Assembly (NCBI GenBank): GCA_946405565.1
Contig: CAMJHU010000034.1
Span: forward strand, 1-9,713
Direction: 5' to 3'
From: an uncultured Clostridia bacterium
GTDB lineage: Bacteria > Bacillota > Clostridia > Oscillospirales > Acutalibacteraceae
Length of the DNA: 9,713 bases
Shown here: one piece after another, positions 1 to 5,680 of the stretch
Layout of the letters: each line of letters starts with the position of its first letter
Position numbering within the stretch: the stretch's first letter is position 1
Translations under genes and position numbers: made by a program
Notes under the pieces: model-generated
Seen by the model: only the letters and a program-made list of their open reading frames with translations
Told to the model about the DNA's origin: nothing
Databases searched by the model: none

Positions 1-548
1 CTATACCCAAAGCAAGTATAAAAGGAACTGTCATAGGTCCAGTAGTAACACCACCACTATCAAAAGCAATAGGTAAAAAATCTCTCGGAACCCAATATGA
101 AATAATAAAAACAATTAGATACAAAACAAATAATAGAACAGGCAATTTAATCTTAAAAACAATTCTAAGCATTGCTATTGCCAAAAAAATTCCAACAACA
201 ATTCCAACCGTAATAATTAATAAAGTATTAGGTACACTAGGAATTTGTGTTGCAAGAACGTTAAGATCCGGTTCTGCAATTGTTGTAATTGTTCCAACTA
301 GAAATGAAACAAGAGCAATAACCCAAAGTTTCTTGCTCTTACTTAAACTGGCACCAATTCTCTCACCAATAAGGCTCATAGAAGTATCTGCTCCTAAAGA
401 GAATAGTCCCATACCCAATATTAAAAATAAAGAACCAACGAAAAGCGTAATAAGACTGCTTGTAGATACTGGCACAATAAAAAGACAAACCAATGCTACT
501 ATAAGTGTAATTGGTAACACTGAAGACAATGATTCTTTTATCTTTCAT
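1..548 (-). CDS. DUF1538 family membrane protein, 5' part (3' end outside window), start codon disrupted
   Basis: The minus frame read from 544 down to 1 gives about 181 residues of a very hydrophobic protein with several membrane segments. It carries the DUF1538 signature near the window edge: a Pro-Arg-Asp-Phe stretch, then FDSGGVTTGPMTVPFILAL. The N-terminal part (KIKESLSSVLPITLIV) also fits this family, whose full proteins often have two such domains. Function is not established; a transport role is only a guess. The start is odd. The good ATG at 546-548 is one base out of frame and the coding frame has TGA at 545-547. Removing one A from the AAA run at 543-545 would give M-K-I-K-E-S-L. 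Otherwise the first usable start is a TTG at 527-529 without a clear ribosome binding site. Codon use is AT-rich, unlike all other genes here. The family call is fairly sure; the intactness of the gene is not. Confidence 0.75.
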
Positions 549-607
549 TGTCTTCTATATAGGGAGCATATCACAGTGATACAGTACCCGAAGCAGTGTT
601 TTTTAGC

Positions 608-647
608 AAAATTCATTCCGGATTACGCATTCCGTATTCCGAATGAA
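608..647 (-). terminator. Candidate guaB terminator hairpin
   Basis: Just after the guaB stop codon the minus strand can form TTCATTC-GGA paired with TCC-G-GAATGAA (612-622 with 638-647, one bulged base). A short TTTTG run follows. The stem is AT-rich and the T-run short, so termination may be weak. The hairpin is built from the short dispersed repeat listed separately. Confidence 0.4.
613..631. repeat. Short dispersed AT-rich repeat, copy 1
   Basis: The plus strand reads TCATTCCGGATTACGCATT. It matches 18 of 19 bases at 6581-6599 and 13 of 19 at 5645-5663. All three copies lie on the 3' side of a minus-strand gene. Confidence 0.55.
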
Positions 648-651
648 ACCA

Positions 652-2133
652 TTACATATTGCTGGAATAGTTGGGGGCTTCCTTGGTGATGGAGATGTCG
701 TGGGGGTGGCTTTCCTTGAGACCGGCGCCGGTGATGCGGATAAACTGTGCCTTGCGGTGGAGATCCTCAATGGTCTGACAGCCGCAGTAACCCATGCCGC
801 TTCTGAGACCGCCCATCATCTGATACACGGTGTCGGCGAGAGGTCCCTTGTAAGGCACGCGCCCTTCCACGCCTTCGGGAACGAGCTTTTTCTGACCAGT
901 CTGGAAGTATCTGTCGCTGGAACCTTTGCCCATCGCGGCGATGGAACCCATGCCGCGGTAGACCTTGAACTGTCTGCCCTGATAGATTTCGGTGTCGCTG
1001 GGCGATTCCTCACAGCCCGCTACCAGCGAACCCACCATGACCACATTGCCGCCCGCGGCAAGTGCCTTGACGATATCGCCGGAATACTTGATGCCGCCGT
1101 CGGCAATCACGGGGATGCCGTACTTGTCGCAGACGCAGGCGACGTCGTAGATCGCGGTGATCTGGGGTACGCCGATGCCCGCCACGATACGGGTGGTGCA
1201 GATGGAGCCGGGACCGATGCCCACCTTAACCGCGTCCGCGCCCGCGTCGATGAGTTCTTCCGCGGCGGCGGCGGTGGCGACGTTGCCGGCGATGAGGTCG
1301 ATATCGGGATATCTTGCCTTGACCTTTCTGACGCAGTTGATAATGCCGATGTGATGACCGTGAGCGGAATCCAGCGCCAGCACGTCCACGCCCGCGTCGA
1401 TGAGCATTCCGGCGCGTTCGAGTACGTCGGGAGTGTTGCCGATGGCGGCGCCGACGAGCAGGCGACCCGCCTTGTCACGGGCGGAATTGGGATACTGCAC
1501 GGATTTTTCGATATCCTTGATGGTAATCAGACCCTTGAGGATAAAGTTCTTGTCCACCAAGGGGAGTTTTTCGATGCGATGCTCCTTGAGGATTTCCTGC
1601 GCCTGTTCCAGTGTGGTGCCGACGGGAGCGGTGACAAGGTTGTCCTTGGTCATAAAGTCGCGGATGGGGCGGGAGAAGTCCTGATCGTCCATAAAGCGGA
1701 GGTCGCGGTTGGTGATAATGCCCACCAGACGACCGCTTTCATCGCAGATCGGCACGCCGGAAATCTTATATTTGCCCATCAACAGATTAGCCTCACCCAC
1801 GAGATGATCGGGGCTGAGGTGAAAGGGATTGTCAATGACGCCGTTTTCACTTCTTTTGACGCGATCGACCTGATCGACCTGCTGTTCGATGGACATATTT
1901 TTGTGAATGATGCCGATACCGCCTTCACGGGCAATGGCAATCGCCATGCGCGTTTCGGTGACGGTATCCATAGCGGCGGTCATGATGGGAATATTGAGCT
2001 TGATTTTCTTGGTCAGGTGGGAGGAGATCGTCACATTGCGGGGCTCTACCTCGCTGTGCGCGGGAATGAGCAATACGTCGTCGAATGTAAGACCTTCTTT
2101 GACAAACTTTGTCTCCTGATTGGTGTTCAGCAT
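652..2133 (-). CDS. guaB: Inosine-5'-monophosphate dehydrogenase
   Basis: This cytosolic enzyme oxidises IMP to XMP with NAD+, the committed step of GMP synthesis. The 493-residue product has the usual length for bacterial GuaB. An N-terminal TIM-barrel part (FDDVLLIPAHSEVEPRNV) is followed by two CBS domains at about 95-210 and then the rest of the barrel. The catalytic loop GIGPGSICTT places the nucleophile at Cys312. The LALDSAHGH motif lies near 252-260. The flap has YRGMGSIAAMGKGSSDRYF with the Arg408-Tyr409 pair used in hydrolysis. The start is the ATG at 2131-2133 because AAAGGAAGG lies 8 bases upstream and the homology begins there; a longer open frame to 2250 would cross the promoter. 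Transcription is from its own consensus promoter. No purine riboswitch is visible in the ~75-base leader. The gene appears intact. Confidence 0.97.
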   Translation of the reverse strand: MLNTNQETKFVKEGLTFDDVLLIPAHSEVEPRNVTISSHLTKKIKLNIPIMTAAMDTVTETRMAIAIAREGGIGIIHKNMSIEQQVDQVDRVKRSENGVIDNPFHLSPDHLVGEANLLMGKYKISGVPICDESGRLVGIITNRDLRFMDDQDFSRPIRDFMTKDNLVTAPVGTTLEQAQEILKEHRIEKLPLVDKNFILKGLITIKDIEKSVQYPNSARDKAGRLLVGAAIGNTPDVLERAGMLIDAGVDVLALDSAHGHHIGIINCVRKVKARYPDIDLIAGNVATAAAAEELIDAGADAVKVGIGPGSICTTRIVAGIGVPQITAIYDVACVCDKYGIPVIADGGIKYSGDIVKALAAGGNVVMVGSLVAGCEESPSDTEIYQGRQFKVYRGMGSIAAMGKGSSDRYFQTGQKKLVPEGVEGRVPYKGPLADTVYQMMGGLRSGMGYCGCQTIEDLHRKAQFIRITGAGLKESHPHDISITKEAPNYSSNM

Positions 2134-2214
2134 ACAAACAACCTTCCTTTCCTCGAATGACGTTAAACGGCGATAAAAAGATAAGTAGTGAAAATAACGA
2201 CTGGTATTTGAAAG

Positions 2215-2243
2215 ATTATATCGCAGCGGCGTGGCTTTGTCAA
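2215..2243 (-). promoter_or_regulatory. guaB promoter, full sigma-A consensus
   Basis: On the minus strand TTGACA (2238-2243) and TATAAT (2215-2220) are separated by exactly 17 bases (2221-2237). The predicted start is near 2208, giving a leader of about 75 bases before the guaB ATG. Both hexamers match the consensus 6/6, so basal expression should be strong. Confidence 0.85.
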
Positions 2244-2315
2244 CCCGCATTTTTCACAATCCTGGAGATTCGGCCAATTGCCCAAAAAAACGACGGAGCA
2301 GGCAAAACAACTTTG

Positions 2316-2352
2316 AAAACGAATAGCGCAGGGCGCGCTGCGTCCCTATTCG
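2316..2352 (-). terminator. Terminator overlapping the stop codon of the YhfC-like gene
   Basis: On the minus strand CGAATAG and CGCAG (split by a GGA bulge) pair with CTGCG and CTATTCG, positions 2320-2352, with a CGCGCC loop and TTTTC after it. The 5' arm contains the last codons and the TAG stop (2346-2348) of the preceding gene, so ribosomes finishing translation would cover it. It separates that gene from the guaB promoter. Confidence 0.6.
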
Positions 2353-3182
2353 TCCGTCATTTTTCTCCAGCAAACCACGGCGGCTGCCACGTCGATAAGC
2401 AGAATCGCGGCGATGAGCAGCGCGGACCCGGCGCCTGCTTTGAGTGTACCCAGCGCCGCCAGCACGTTCGGCAAACCGGCAAGTCCTCTCATTCCCAGCG
2501 CCGCCGCGAGCAGGAGCCATGTCCCGGCAGCGGAAACGCTCTTGCGAACCGCCAGCCAGATGACCAGTATCACCGCGCTGTAAACCACAATCAGCCACAG
2601 CCGTTCCAGACACATGGAGACAAAGTACATCGTAGGCGTGGCACAAAGTTCCTGCATTTCGGCATAAATGGTTTCGGTAACCAGGCTGGATTTGCTGACC
2701 ACATCGGTCATGCTGATGTAATCGCCGTCGCTCACCACGGTATATGGGGTGTGAGCGGAGCGGATGCCCCACAGGGTGATAAAATACATAGCGCTGACAG
2801 CGCCGGCTTCCACCATATTCTGCAGTGCCGTGTAGCCCGTAGCGTTCATGAGGGCGTGACCGGTGGCGCGGATATCTCTGCCGAAAATGCGCAGGGCAGC
2901 GTAATTGATTCCCACAAAGGCGAGCGGGCAGAATCCGAGCAGATATGCCCCCTGCACCCAGGGATGGGACGCCAGCGGCCAGTAATGTTCCAGAATGGCA
3001 TTCACCGGCAGTTCCGCCACGAATTTGACGGTGAAAAACGTGCCGGCGCCTACCAGAAACATACGCAGCGTGCTGTCCGACAGCCGGTAAAACGCCCCGA
3101 ACAGCGCAATGGGCAGCACAAAACATACCAGCATGATAAAGATGAGCGCTGTCAGCGCTCCTGCTGAAACCTGAAGCATCAT
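2346..3182 (-). CDS. Multi-pass membrane protein, YhfC-like without catalytic residues
   Basis: The 278-residue product has about seven hydrophobic segments. Residues 5-65 (VSAGALTALIF, LPIALFG, FLVGAGTFF) and the LERLWLIVV stretch near 192-200 resemble the YhfC family (DUF2324), predicted intramembrane metalloproteases. The family's Glu-Glu-xx-Arg site should lie near residues 83-92, where GFCPLAFVGI is found. The Gly-His-Gly-Gly-xx-Glu site should lie near 114-124, where ATGYTALQNMV is found. The later His is Tyr201. If the family call is right, this member cannot be an active protease of that type. The start is the ATG at 3180-3182, with GGGAGG 9 bases upstream; the ATG at 3177-3179 is equally possible and a longer frame to 3248 has no ribosome binding site. 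It has its own terminator and is not in an operon. Family assignment is from memory of motif layout and is moderately sure. Confidence 0.6.
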   Translation of the reverse strand: MMLQVSAGALTALIFIMLVCFVLPIALFGAFYRLSDSTLRMFLVGAGTFFTVKFVAELPVNAILEHYWPLASHPWVQGAYLLGFCPLAFVGINYAALRIFGRDIRATGHALMNATGYTALQNMVEAGAVSAMYFITLWGIRSAHTPYTVVSDGDYISMTDVVSKSSLVTETIYAEMQELCATPTMYFVSMCLERLWLIVVYSAVILVIWLAVRKSVSAAGTWLLLAAALGMRGLAGLPNVLAALGTLKAGAGSALLIAAILLIDVAAAVVCWRKMTDE

Positions 3183-3218
3183 GAAAAGATTCCTCCCAGA
3201 AGGTGATGGTTCCTGCGC

Positions 3219-3248
3219 GTCATAAACCACACAGGAAAATTGTGTCAA
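3219..3248 (-). promoter_or_regulatory. Candidate promoter of the YhfC-like gene
   Basis: The minus strand has TTGACA at 3243-3248 and TATGAC at 3219-3224, 18 bases apart. The start would fall near 3212, about 15 bases before the GGGAGG ribosome binding site. The -35 is perfect and the -10 matches 4/6. The -35 lies inside a 10-base palindrome, GTCAATTGAC (3244-3253), which could also be a regulator site. Confidence 0.4.
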
Positions 3249-3291
3249 TTGACCAATTAGTAAATTTAATAAAAACTATCGCGCGAAGAAC

Positions 3292-3319
3292 TTGTAATTT
3301 TCATCAAACGGAGTAAAAT
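3292..3319 (+). promoter_or_regulatory. Candidate promoter of the Nudix gene
   Basis: On the plus strand TTGTAA (3292-3297) and TAAAAT (3314-3319) are 16 bases apart, in a locally AT-rich stretch between divergent genes. A start near 3326 would place the hairpin at 3339-3379 at the beginning of the leader. Both hexamers are imperfect, so this is a weak call. Confidence 0.35.
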
Positions 3320-3338
3320 ATAACTGTTGTCACAAATC

Positions 3339-3391
3339 AGAGGAAATCGGCGAGAAGGGATGTCCCCTGCGTTTCCTCTCAGGAATGGAGG
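3339..3391 (+). promoter_or_regulatory. Leader hairpin abutting the Nudix ribosome binding site
   Basis: AGAGGAAA (3339-3346) is perfectly complementary to TTTCCTCT (3372-3379). The 25-base loop holds a small inner GGG/CCC hairpin (3357-3366). The stem ends one base before the ribosome binding site AGGAATGGAGG (3381-3391), which is 7 bases ahead of the TTG start. The hairpin might affect initiation, but no alternative pairing of the ribosome binding site is evident. Confidence 0.4.
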
Positions 3392-3398
3392 TTGTATT

Positions 3399-4160
3399 TT
3401 GCTTGGCGATATTATCAACGTGCGTATCATGCCGGACGGTGTGTTTTCGGGTGCGAGCGGGGAACAGTGCTATACGGTTTACCCCGGGCGCGAGATCATG
3501 ATTCCGGGGCTGCCCGCCGGTGAAACCGGGGAATGCGGCGCCAGAAGTCCGCATCCGGCACTGGTGTTTGACAGAAACGGCGAATTTGCGGGGCAATCTG
3601 TGATTTGCGTAAAGATTATGGCCAATGCGGAGATCGACGGCGTGTCATATTACATATGCGCCGCCGACGGGGTGATGCTCTTCGCCCCCATGATACGAGA
3701 GGTGCTGGAGGGACGGTTTGGCAGCCGACTTTCGCGCATGACCTGTCTCTATGAAAAATCCTGCGGGGCGGTCATCTTCCGTCGTCACAGCGGAAATGTG
3801 GAATACCTGCTGGTCAAAAACCGCAAAGGGAACAATTGGGGATTTCCCAAGGGGCATATGGAGATGCACGAAACCGAGCGCGAAACCGCTACGCGCGAGG
3901 TTCGCGAGGAAACCGGTCTCAATGTCCGGCTGCTGGACGGATTCCGCACCATCAGCGAGTATCATCCCAAAGGGCGTATTGTCAAACAGGTGGTTTTCTT
4001 TGTGGCGGAAATGCCGGGCGAAGATGTGGTCATCCAGCCCTCCGAAATCGAACGCTTCATCTGGGCGGATTACAGTCTGGCGATCAAGACCTTCAAATTC
4101 ACCAATGATAAAAAAGTGCTGACCCAAGCCAAATCATGGCTGATTGAGCAATTGTACTGA
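3399..4160 (+). CDS. Nudix hydrolase (Ap4A-pyrophosphatase type) with extra N-terminal domain
   Basis: The 253-residue product has a Nudix domain at about 119-253. The Nudix box runs from Gly152 to Leu174, with Gly152, Glu158, Arg166-Glu167, Glu170-Glu171 and Gly173 all in place, so metal-dependent cleavage of a nucleoside diphosphate-X substrate is expected. The flanking SCGAVIF, YLLVKN and NWGFPKGHME are typical of asymmetric diadenosine tetraphosphate hydrolases. Residues 1-118 are not part of a normal Nudix fold. Their outline (LGDIINVRI, a YTVYPG stretch, then EFAGQSVICVKI) loosely resembles the small inorganic-pyrophosphatase-like proteins of Clostridia, without the acidic metal-binding core. 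The start is the TTG at 3399: GGAGG at 3387-3391 has ideal spacing, whereas the ATG at 3360 and the TTG at 3327 do not. It is a single-gene unit ending in a strong terminator. The substrate is inferred from family resemblance only. Confidence 0.85.
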   Translation: MLGDIINVRIMPDGVFSGASGEQCYTVYPGREIMIPGLPAGETGECGARSPHPALVFDRNGEFAGQSVICVKIMANAEIDGVSYYICAADGVMLFAPMIREVLEGRFGSRLSRMTCLYEKSCGAVIFRRHSGNVEYLLVKNRKGNNWGFPKGHMEMHETERETATREVREETGLNVRLLDGFRTISEYHPKGRIVKQVVFFVAEMPGEDVVIQPSEIERFIWADYSLAIKTFKFTNDKKVLTQAKSWLIEQLY

Positions 4161-4170
4161 TTGTACTCCA

Positions 4171-4199
4171 ATTATATAGGTCAAAAGCCGCGCTGTCAA
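4171..4199 (-). promoter_or_regulatory. Perfect consensus promoter antisense to the Nudix gene
   Basis: The minus strand has TTGACA (4194-4199), a 17-base spacer (4177-4193) and TATAAT (4171-4176). The -35 sits inside the stem of the terminator at 4185-4231. The start would be near 4164, immediately beyond the Nudix stop codon, reading into its 3' end. No minus-strand gene follows for over 900 bases. Confidence 0.6.
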
Positions 4200-4231
4200 C
4201 CCATTTCGCTGACAGCGCGGCTTCTTTTTTT
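4185..4231 (+). terminator. Strong intrinsic terminator of the Nudix gene
   Basis: AAGCCGCGCTGTCA (4185-4198) pairs perfectly with TGACAGCGCGGCTT (4210-4223), with an 11-base loop, then C and seven T. On the minus strand the hairpin is followed by only TTTT, so it may weakly stop transcripts from the XRE gene as well. Confidence 0.9.
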
Positions 4232-4252
4232 CGGGATGTCTTCCTTACGCGG

Positions 4253-4507
4253 TTAATCTTTCGGTTCCTCATCGAACAGCAGCGGTATTTCCACCCCAAA
4301 CACACTGGCAAACGCCTGAATCTCGATATCGGTGACAAACCGCTGCCCCGATTCTATCCGCTGAATGGCGTTTTTGTCCATGTCGTAGCCCATCAGCTGA
4401 AGGCGCTCCGCCAGTTCCCGCTGAGAGAGATTCTGTTTTTTTCTCATACAGGCGATGTTTTTGCCGCTTACGTTATTCTTTCCGTCCGGTGATCTGTTGG
4501 TAAACAT
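4253..4507 (-). CDS. Small XRE-family helix-turn-helix transcriptional regulator
   Basis: The 84-residue product is almost entirely one HTH_3 domain at about 17-78. The recognition region contains LSQRELAERLQ and NAIQRIESGQRFVTDIEIQA, followed by a VFGVEIPLLF helix typical of Cro/CI-like proteins. No sensor or dimerisation extension is present, so it probably acts as a simple DNA-binding repressor. The ATG at 4505-4507 has GGAGGG 7 bases upstream. Its promoter carries interlocked palindromes that are natural candidates for autoregulation. The gene lies between prmA upstream and the convergent Nudix gene and has its own promoter. Similar stand-alone regulators are common in Clostridia; its targets cannot be read from the window. 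Confidence 0.9.
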   Translation of the reverse strand: MFTNRSPDGKNNVSGKNIACMRKKQNLSQRELAERLQLMGYDMDKNAIQRIESGQRFVTDIEIQAFASVFGVEIPLLFDEEPKD

Positions 4508-4539
4508 AGAAATCCCTCCGTATGTACCTCACTACACAG

Positions 4540-4568
4540 ATTATACCGATTTTTACGCGTTTGGTGAC
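4540..4568 (-). promoter_or_regulatory. Promoter of the XRE gene
   Basis: TATAAT on the minus strand (4540-4545) lies about 32 bases upstream of the start codon. At the expected -35 position (4563-4568) the sequence is GTCACC, a poor match, and this position falls inside the operator palindrome. A weak -35 covered by an operator suggests regulated expression. Confidence 0.6.
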
Positions 4569-4583
4569 ATTCACCAAATGTCA
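4560..4583. promoter_or_regulatory. Interlocked double palindrome, putative XRE operator
   Basis: TTTGGTGA-CAT-TCACCAAA (4560-4578) is a perfect 8-base inverted repeat. TGACATT-CACCA-AATGTCA (4565-4583) is a second perfect 7-base inverted repeat sharing most of the same bases. Both cover the -35 region of the XRE gene, so binding would be expected to block transcription. Confidence 0.6.
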
Positions 4584-4655
4584 GAGGTAAGGAAAGGTCA
4601 AACAACATCGCTCAAATTTTTGGGAAAATTTCTGTTAGATACAGCCAATGCCTAC

Positions 4656-4675
4656 AAAAAAGCTCAGTGCTTTTT
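4656..4675 (-). terminator. Weak terminator-like hairpin at the end of prmA
   Basis: On the minus strand AAAAAGC (4669-4675) pairs with GCTTTTT (4657-4663) around a five-base loop that holds the prmA TGA stop. The U-run is part of the stem, and only the GC pair is strong, so termination efficiency is doubtful. A second AT-rich inverted repeat, AAATTTT-TGGG-AAAATTT, lies at 4614-4631. Confidence 0.3.
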
Positions 4676-5638
4676 AGCGGTAATGCAAAGCCAGTCATTT
4701 TCCTCCCGCACTGCCGTGATCTCGAAGCCTGCCGCCAAAAGCGCTTGCTTCACCTCGTCGCCCCGCGGTCCGATGATGCCCGACGTGATGAAAGTGCCGC
4801 CCGATCGGGTCTGCGCATAGGCGGTGGGGCTCATGGCGATAATCACATCCGCCACGATGTTGGCAACCACCACGTCATAATTCCCACCGACGGTTTCCCG
4901 CAATGCCTCGTCGTCAATGACGTTGCCCACCAGCACGCGGTAGCGCGACGCGTCCAGACCGTTGAGCGCGAGGTTTTCCATGGCGGTCGCGGGCGCTGCC
5001 GGGTCGATGTCCACCGCTGTGGCTTCGGCGGCGCCGAGCAGCAGCGACAGGATCGACAGAATACCGCTCCCGCAGCCCAGGTCTAGCACACGGTCGCCCG
5101 GTCTGACATACTGCTCCAGTGCCGTCATGCACAGACGGGTGGAATGGTGGGTGCCGGTGCCGAAGAGATGTCCGGGGTTTATGCTCAGAACCACTTTGTC
5201 TTCGGTCTGCGCGGCGTCGAGGGTTTCCCATTCCGGCTTGATGAGCAGCCTTTCCCCCAGCGTGAAGGGTTTGTAATATTGCTTCCAGTTGTTTGCCCAG
5301 TCTTCTTCATTCATACCGCTGAGTTCGATGGTGAGCCGTCCGAAAACGCCGTCGGTGTCCAGCGCCTTGAGTTCGGCAACCGTCCCGCGGATGTGGGAGA
5401 GCAGTTCCCGTCCGTCAGCGTCGTCGGTGAGATACACGGTCACGCAGGTTTCACAGCTTTTCAGCGGTTCCAGCGATTCGTCGATATAATCCCAGTACTG
5501 CGTCTGATTTTCGATAAAATCATTGAAGTCGGCGGCGTCCTGAATCTGCACGCCGTTCAGTCCCACCGCGTAAAGCCGTCCGCACAGCGGCTCGATGCCT
5601 TCGGTGGTGGTGTAAATGTGAGTGGCTATCCATTGCAT
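4664..5638 (-). CDS. prmA: Ribosomal protein L11 methyltransferase
   Basis: PrmA transfers methyl groups from S-adenosylmethionine to ribosomal protein L11 (RplK) in the cytosol. The 324-residue product has the usual two-part layout. The N-terminal substrate-recognition domain at 1-110 is followed by the linker NNWKQYYKPFTLGERLLIKP (117-134). The Rossmann methyltransferase domain has HLFGTGTHHST (157-167), the SAM-binding loop VLDLGCGSG (184-192), the acidic end of strand two (AVDIDP, 208-213) and VVANIVADVI (257-266). Asn154 stands in INPG where many PrmA proteins have Asp (DPG). The ATG at 5636-5638 is preceded by AAGGA 10 bases upstream; that element comes from the AT-rich repeat copy. No clear promoter is visible. 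The repeat and hairpin region upstream separates it from the RnfA-like gene. Confidence 0.95.
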   Translation of the reverse strand: MQWIATHIYTTTEGIEPLCGRLYAVGLNGVQIQDAADFNDFIENQTQYWDYIDESLEPLKSCETCVTVYLTDDADGRELLSHIRGTVAELKALDTDGVFGRLTIELSGMNEEDWANNWKQYYKPFTLGERLLIKPEWETLDAAQTEDKVVLSINPGHLFGTGTHHSTRLCMTALEQYVRPGDRVLDLGCGSGILSILSLLLGAAEATAVDIDPAAPATAMENLALNGLDASRYRVLVGNVIDDEALRETVGGNYDVVVANIVADVIIAMSPTAYAQTRSGGTFITSGIIGPRGDEVKQALLAAGFEITAVREENDWLCITAKKH

Positions 5639-5644
5639 GTCTCA

Positions 5645-5663
5645 TCATTCCTTATTCGTTATT
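5645..5663. repeat. Short dispersed AT-rich repeat, copy 2 (divergent)
   Basis: The plus strand reads TCATTCCTTATTCGTTATT, 13 of 19 bases like copy 1. It shares CATCATTCC with the copy at 6581 and continues as ATTCACTATTCATTA to about 5675. On the minus strand it supplies the AAGGA that probably serves as the prmA ribosome binding site. Confidence 0.45.
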
Positions 5664-5680
5664 CACTATTCATTAAATGC

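Noticed and set aside
569..581. Palindrome TATCACAGTGATA upstream of the DUF1538 gene
   Set aside because: It is a perfect 6+1+6 dyad but isolated in AT-rich DNA near a possible assembly join, with no clear promoter around it, so it is not called as an operator.
643..2160. 505-codon plus-strand ORF opposite guaB
   Set aside because: It is the exact antisense of guaB, which has clear catalytic motifs. The long open frame comes from GC-biased codon positions, and the translation resembles no family.
2134..2210. Purine riboswitch in the guaB leader
   Set aside because: The leader is only about 75 bases, AT-rich, and lacks the conserved junction and loop sequences of a purine aptamer.
2109..3167. 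352-codon plus-strand ORF
   Set aside because: It crosses the guaB start, promoter and terminator and runs antisense to the YhfC-like gene; the product is hydrophilic and without recognisable motifs.
3645..4127. Minus-strand ORF that the antisense promoter could express
   Set aside because: No ribosome binding site or protein-family resemblance was seen; it is better seen as a shadow of the Nudix gene. Any antisense product is more likely a non-coding RNA.
4099..4338. 79-codon minus ORF across the terminator
   Set aside because: It overlaps the XRE gene out of frame and passes through the terminator hairpin, with no ribosome binding site seen.
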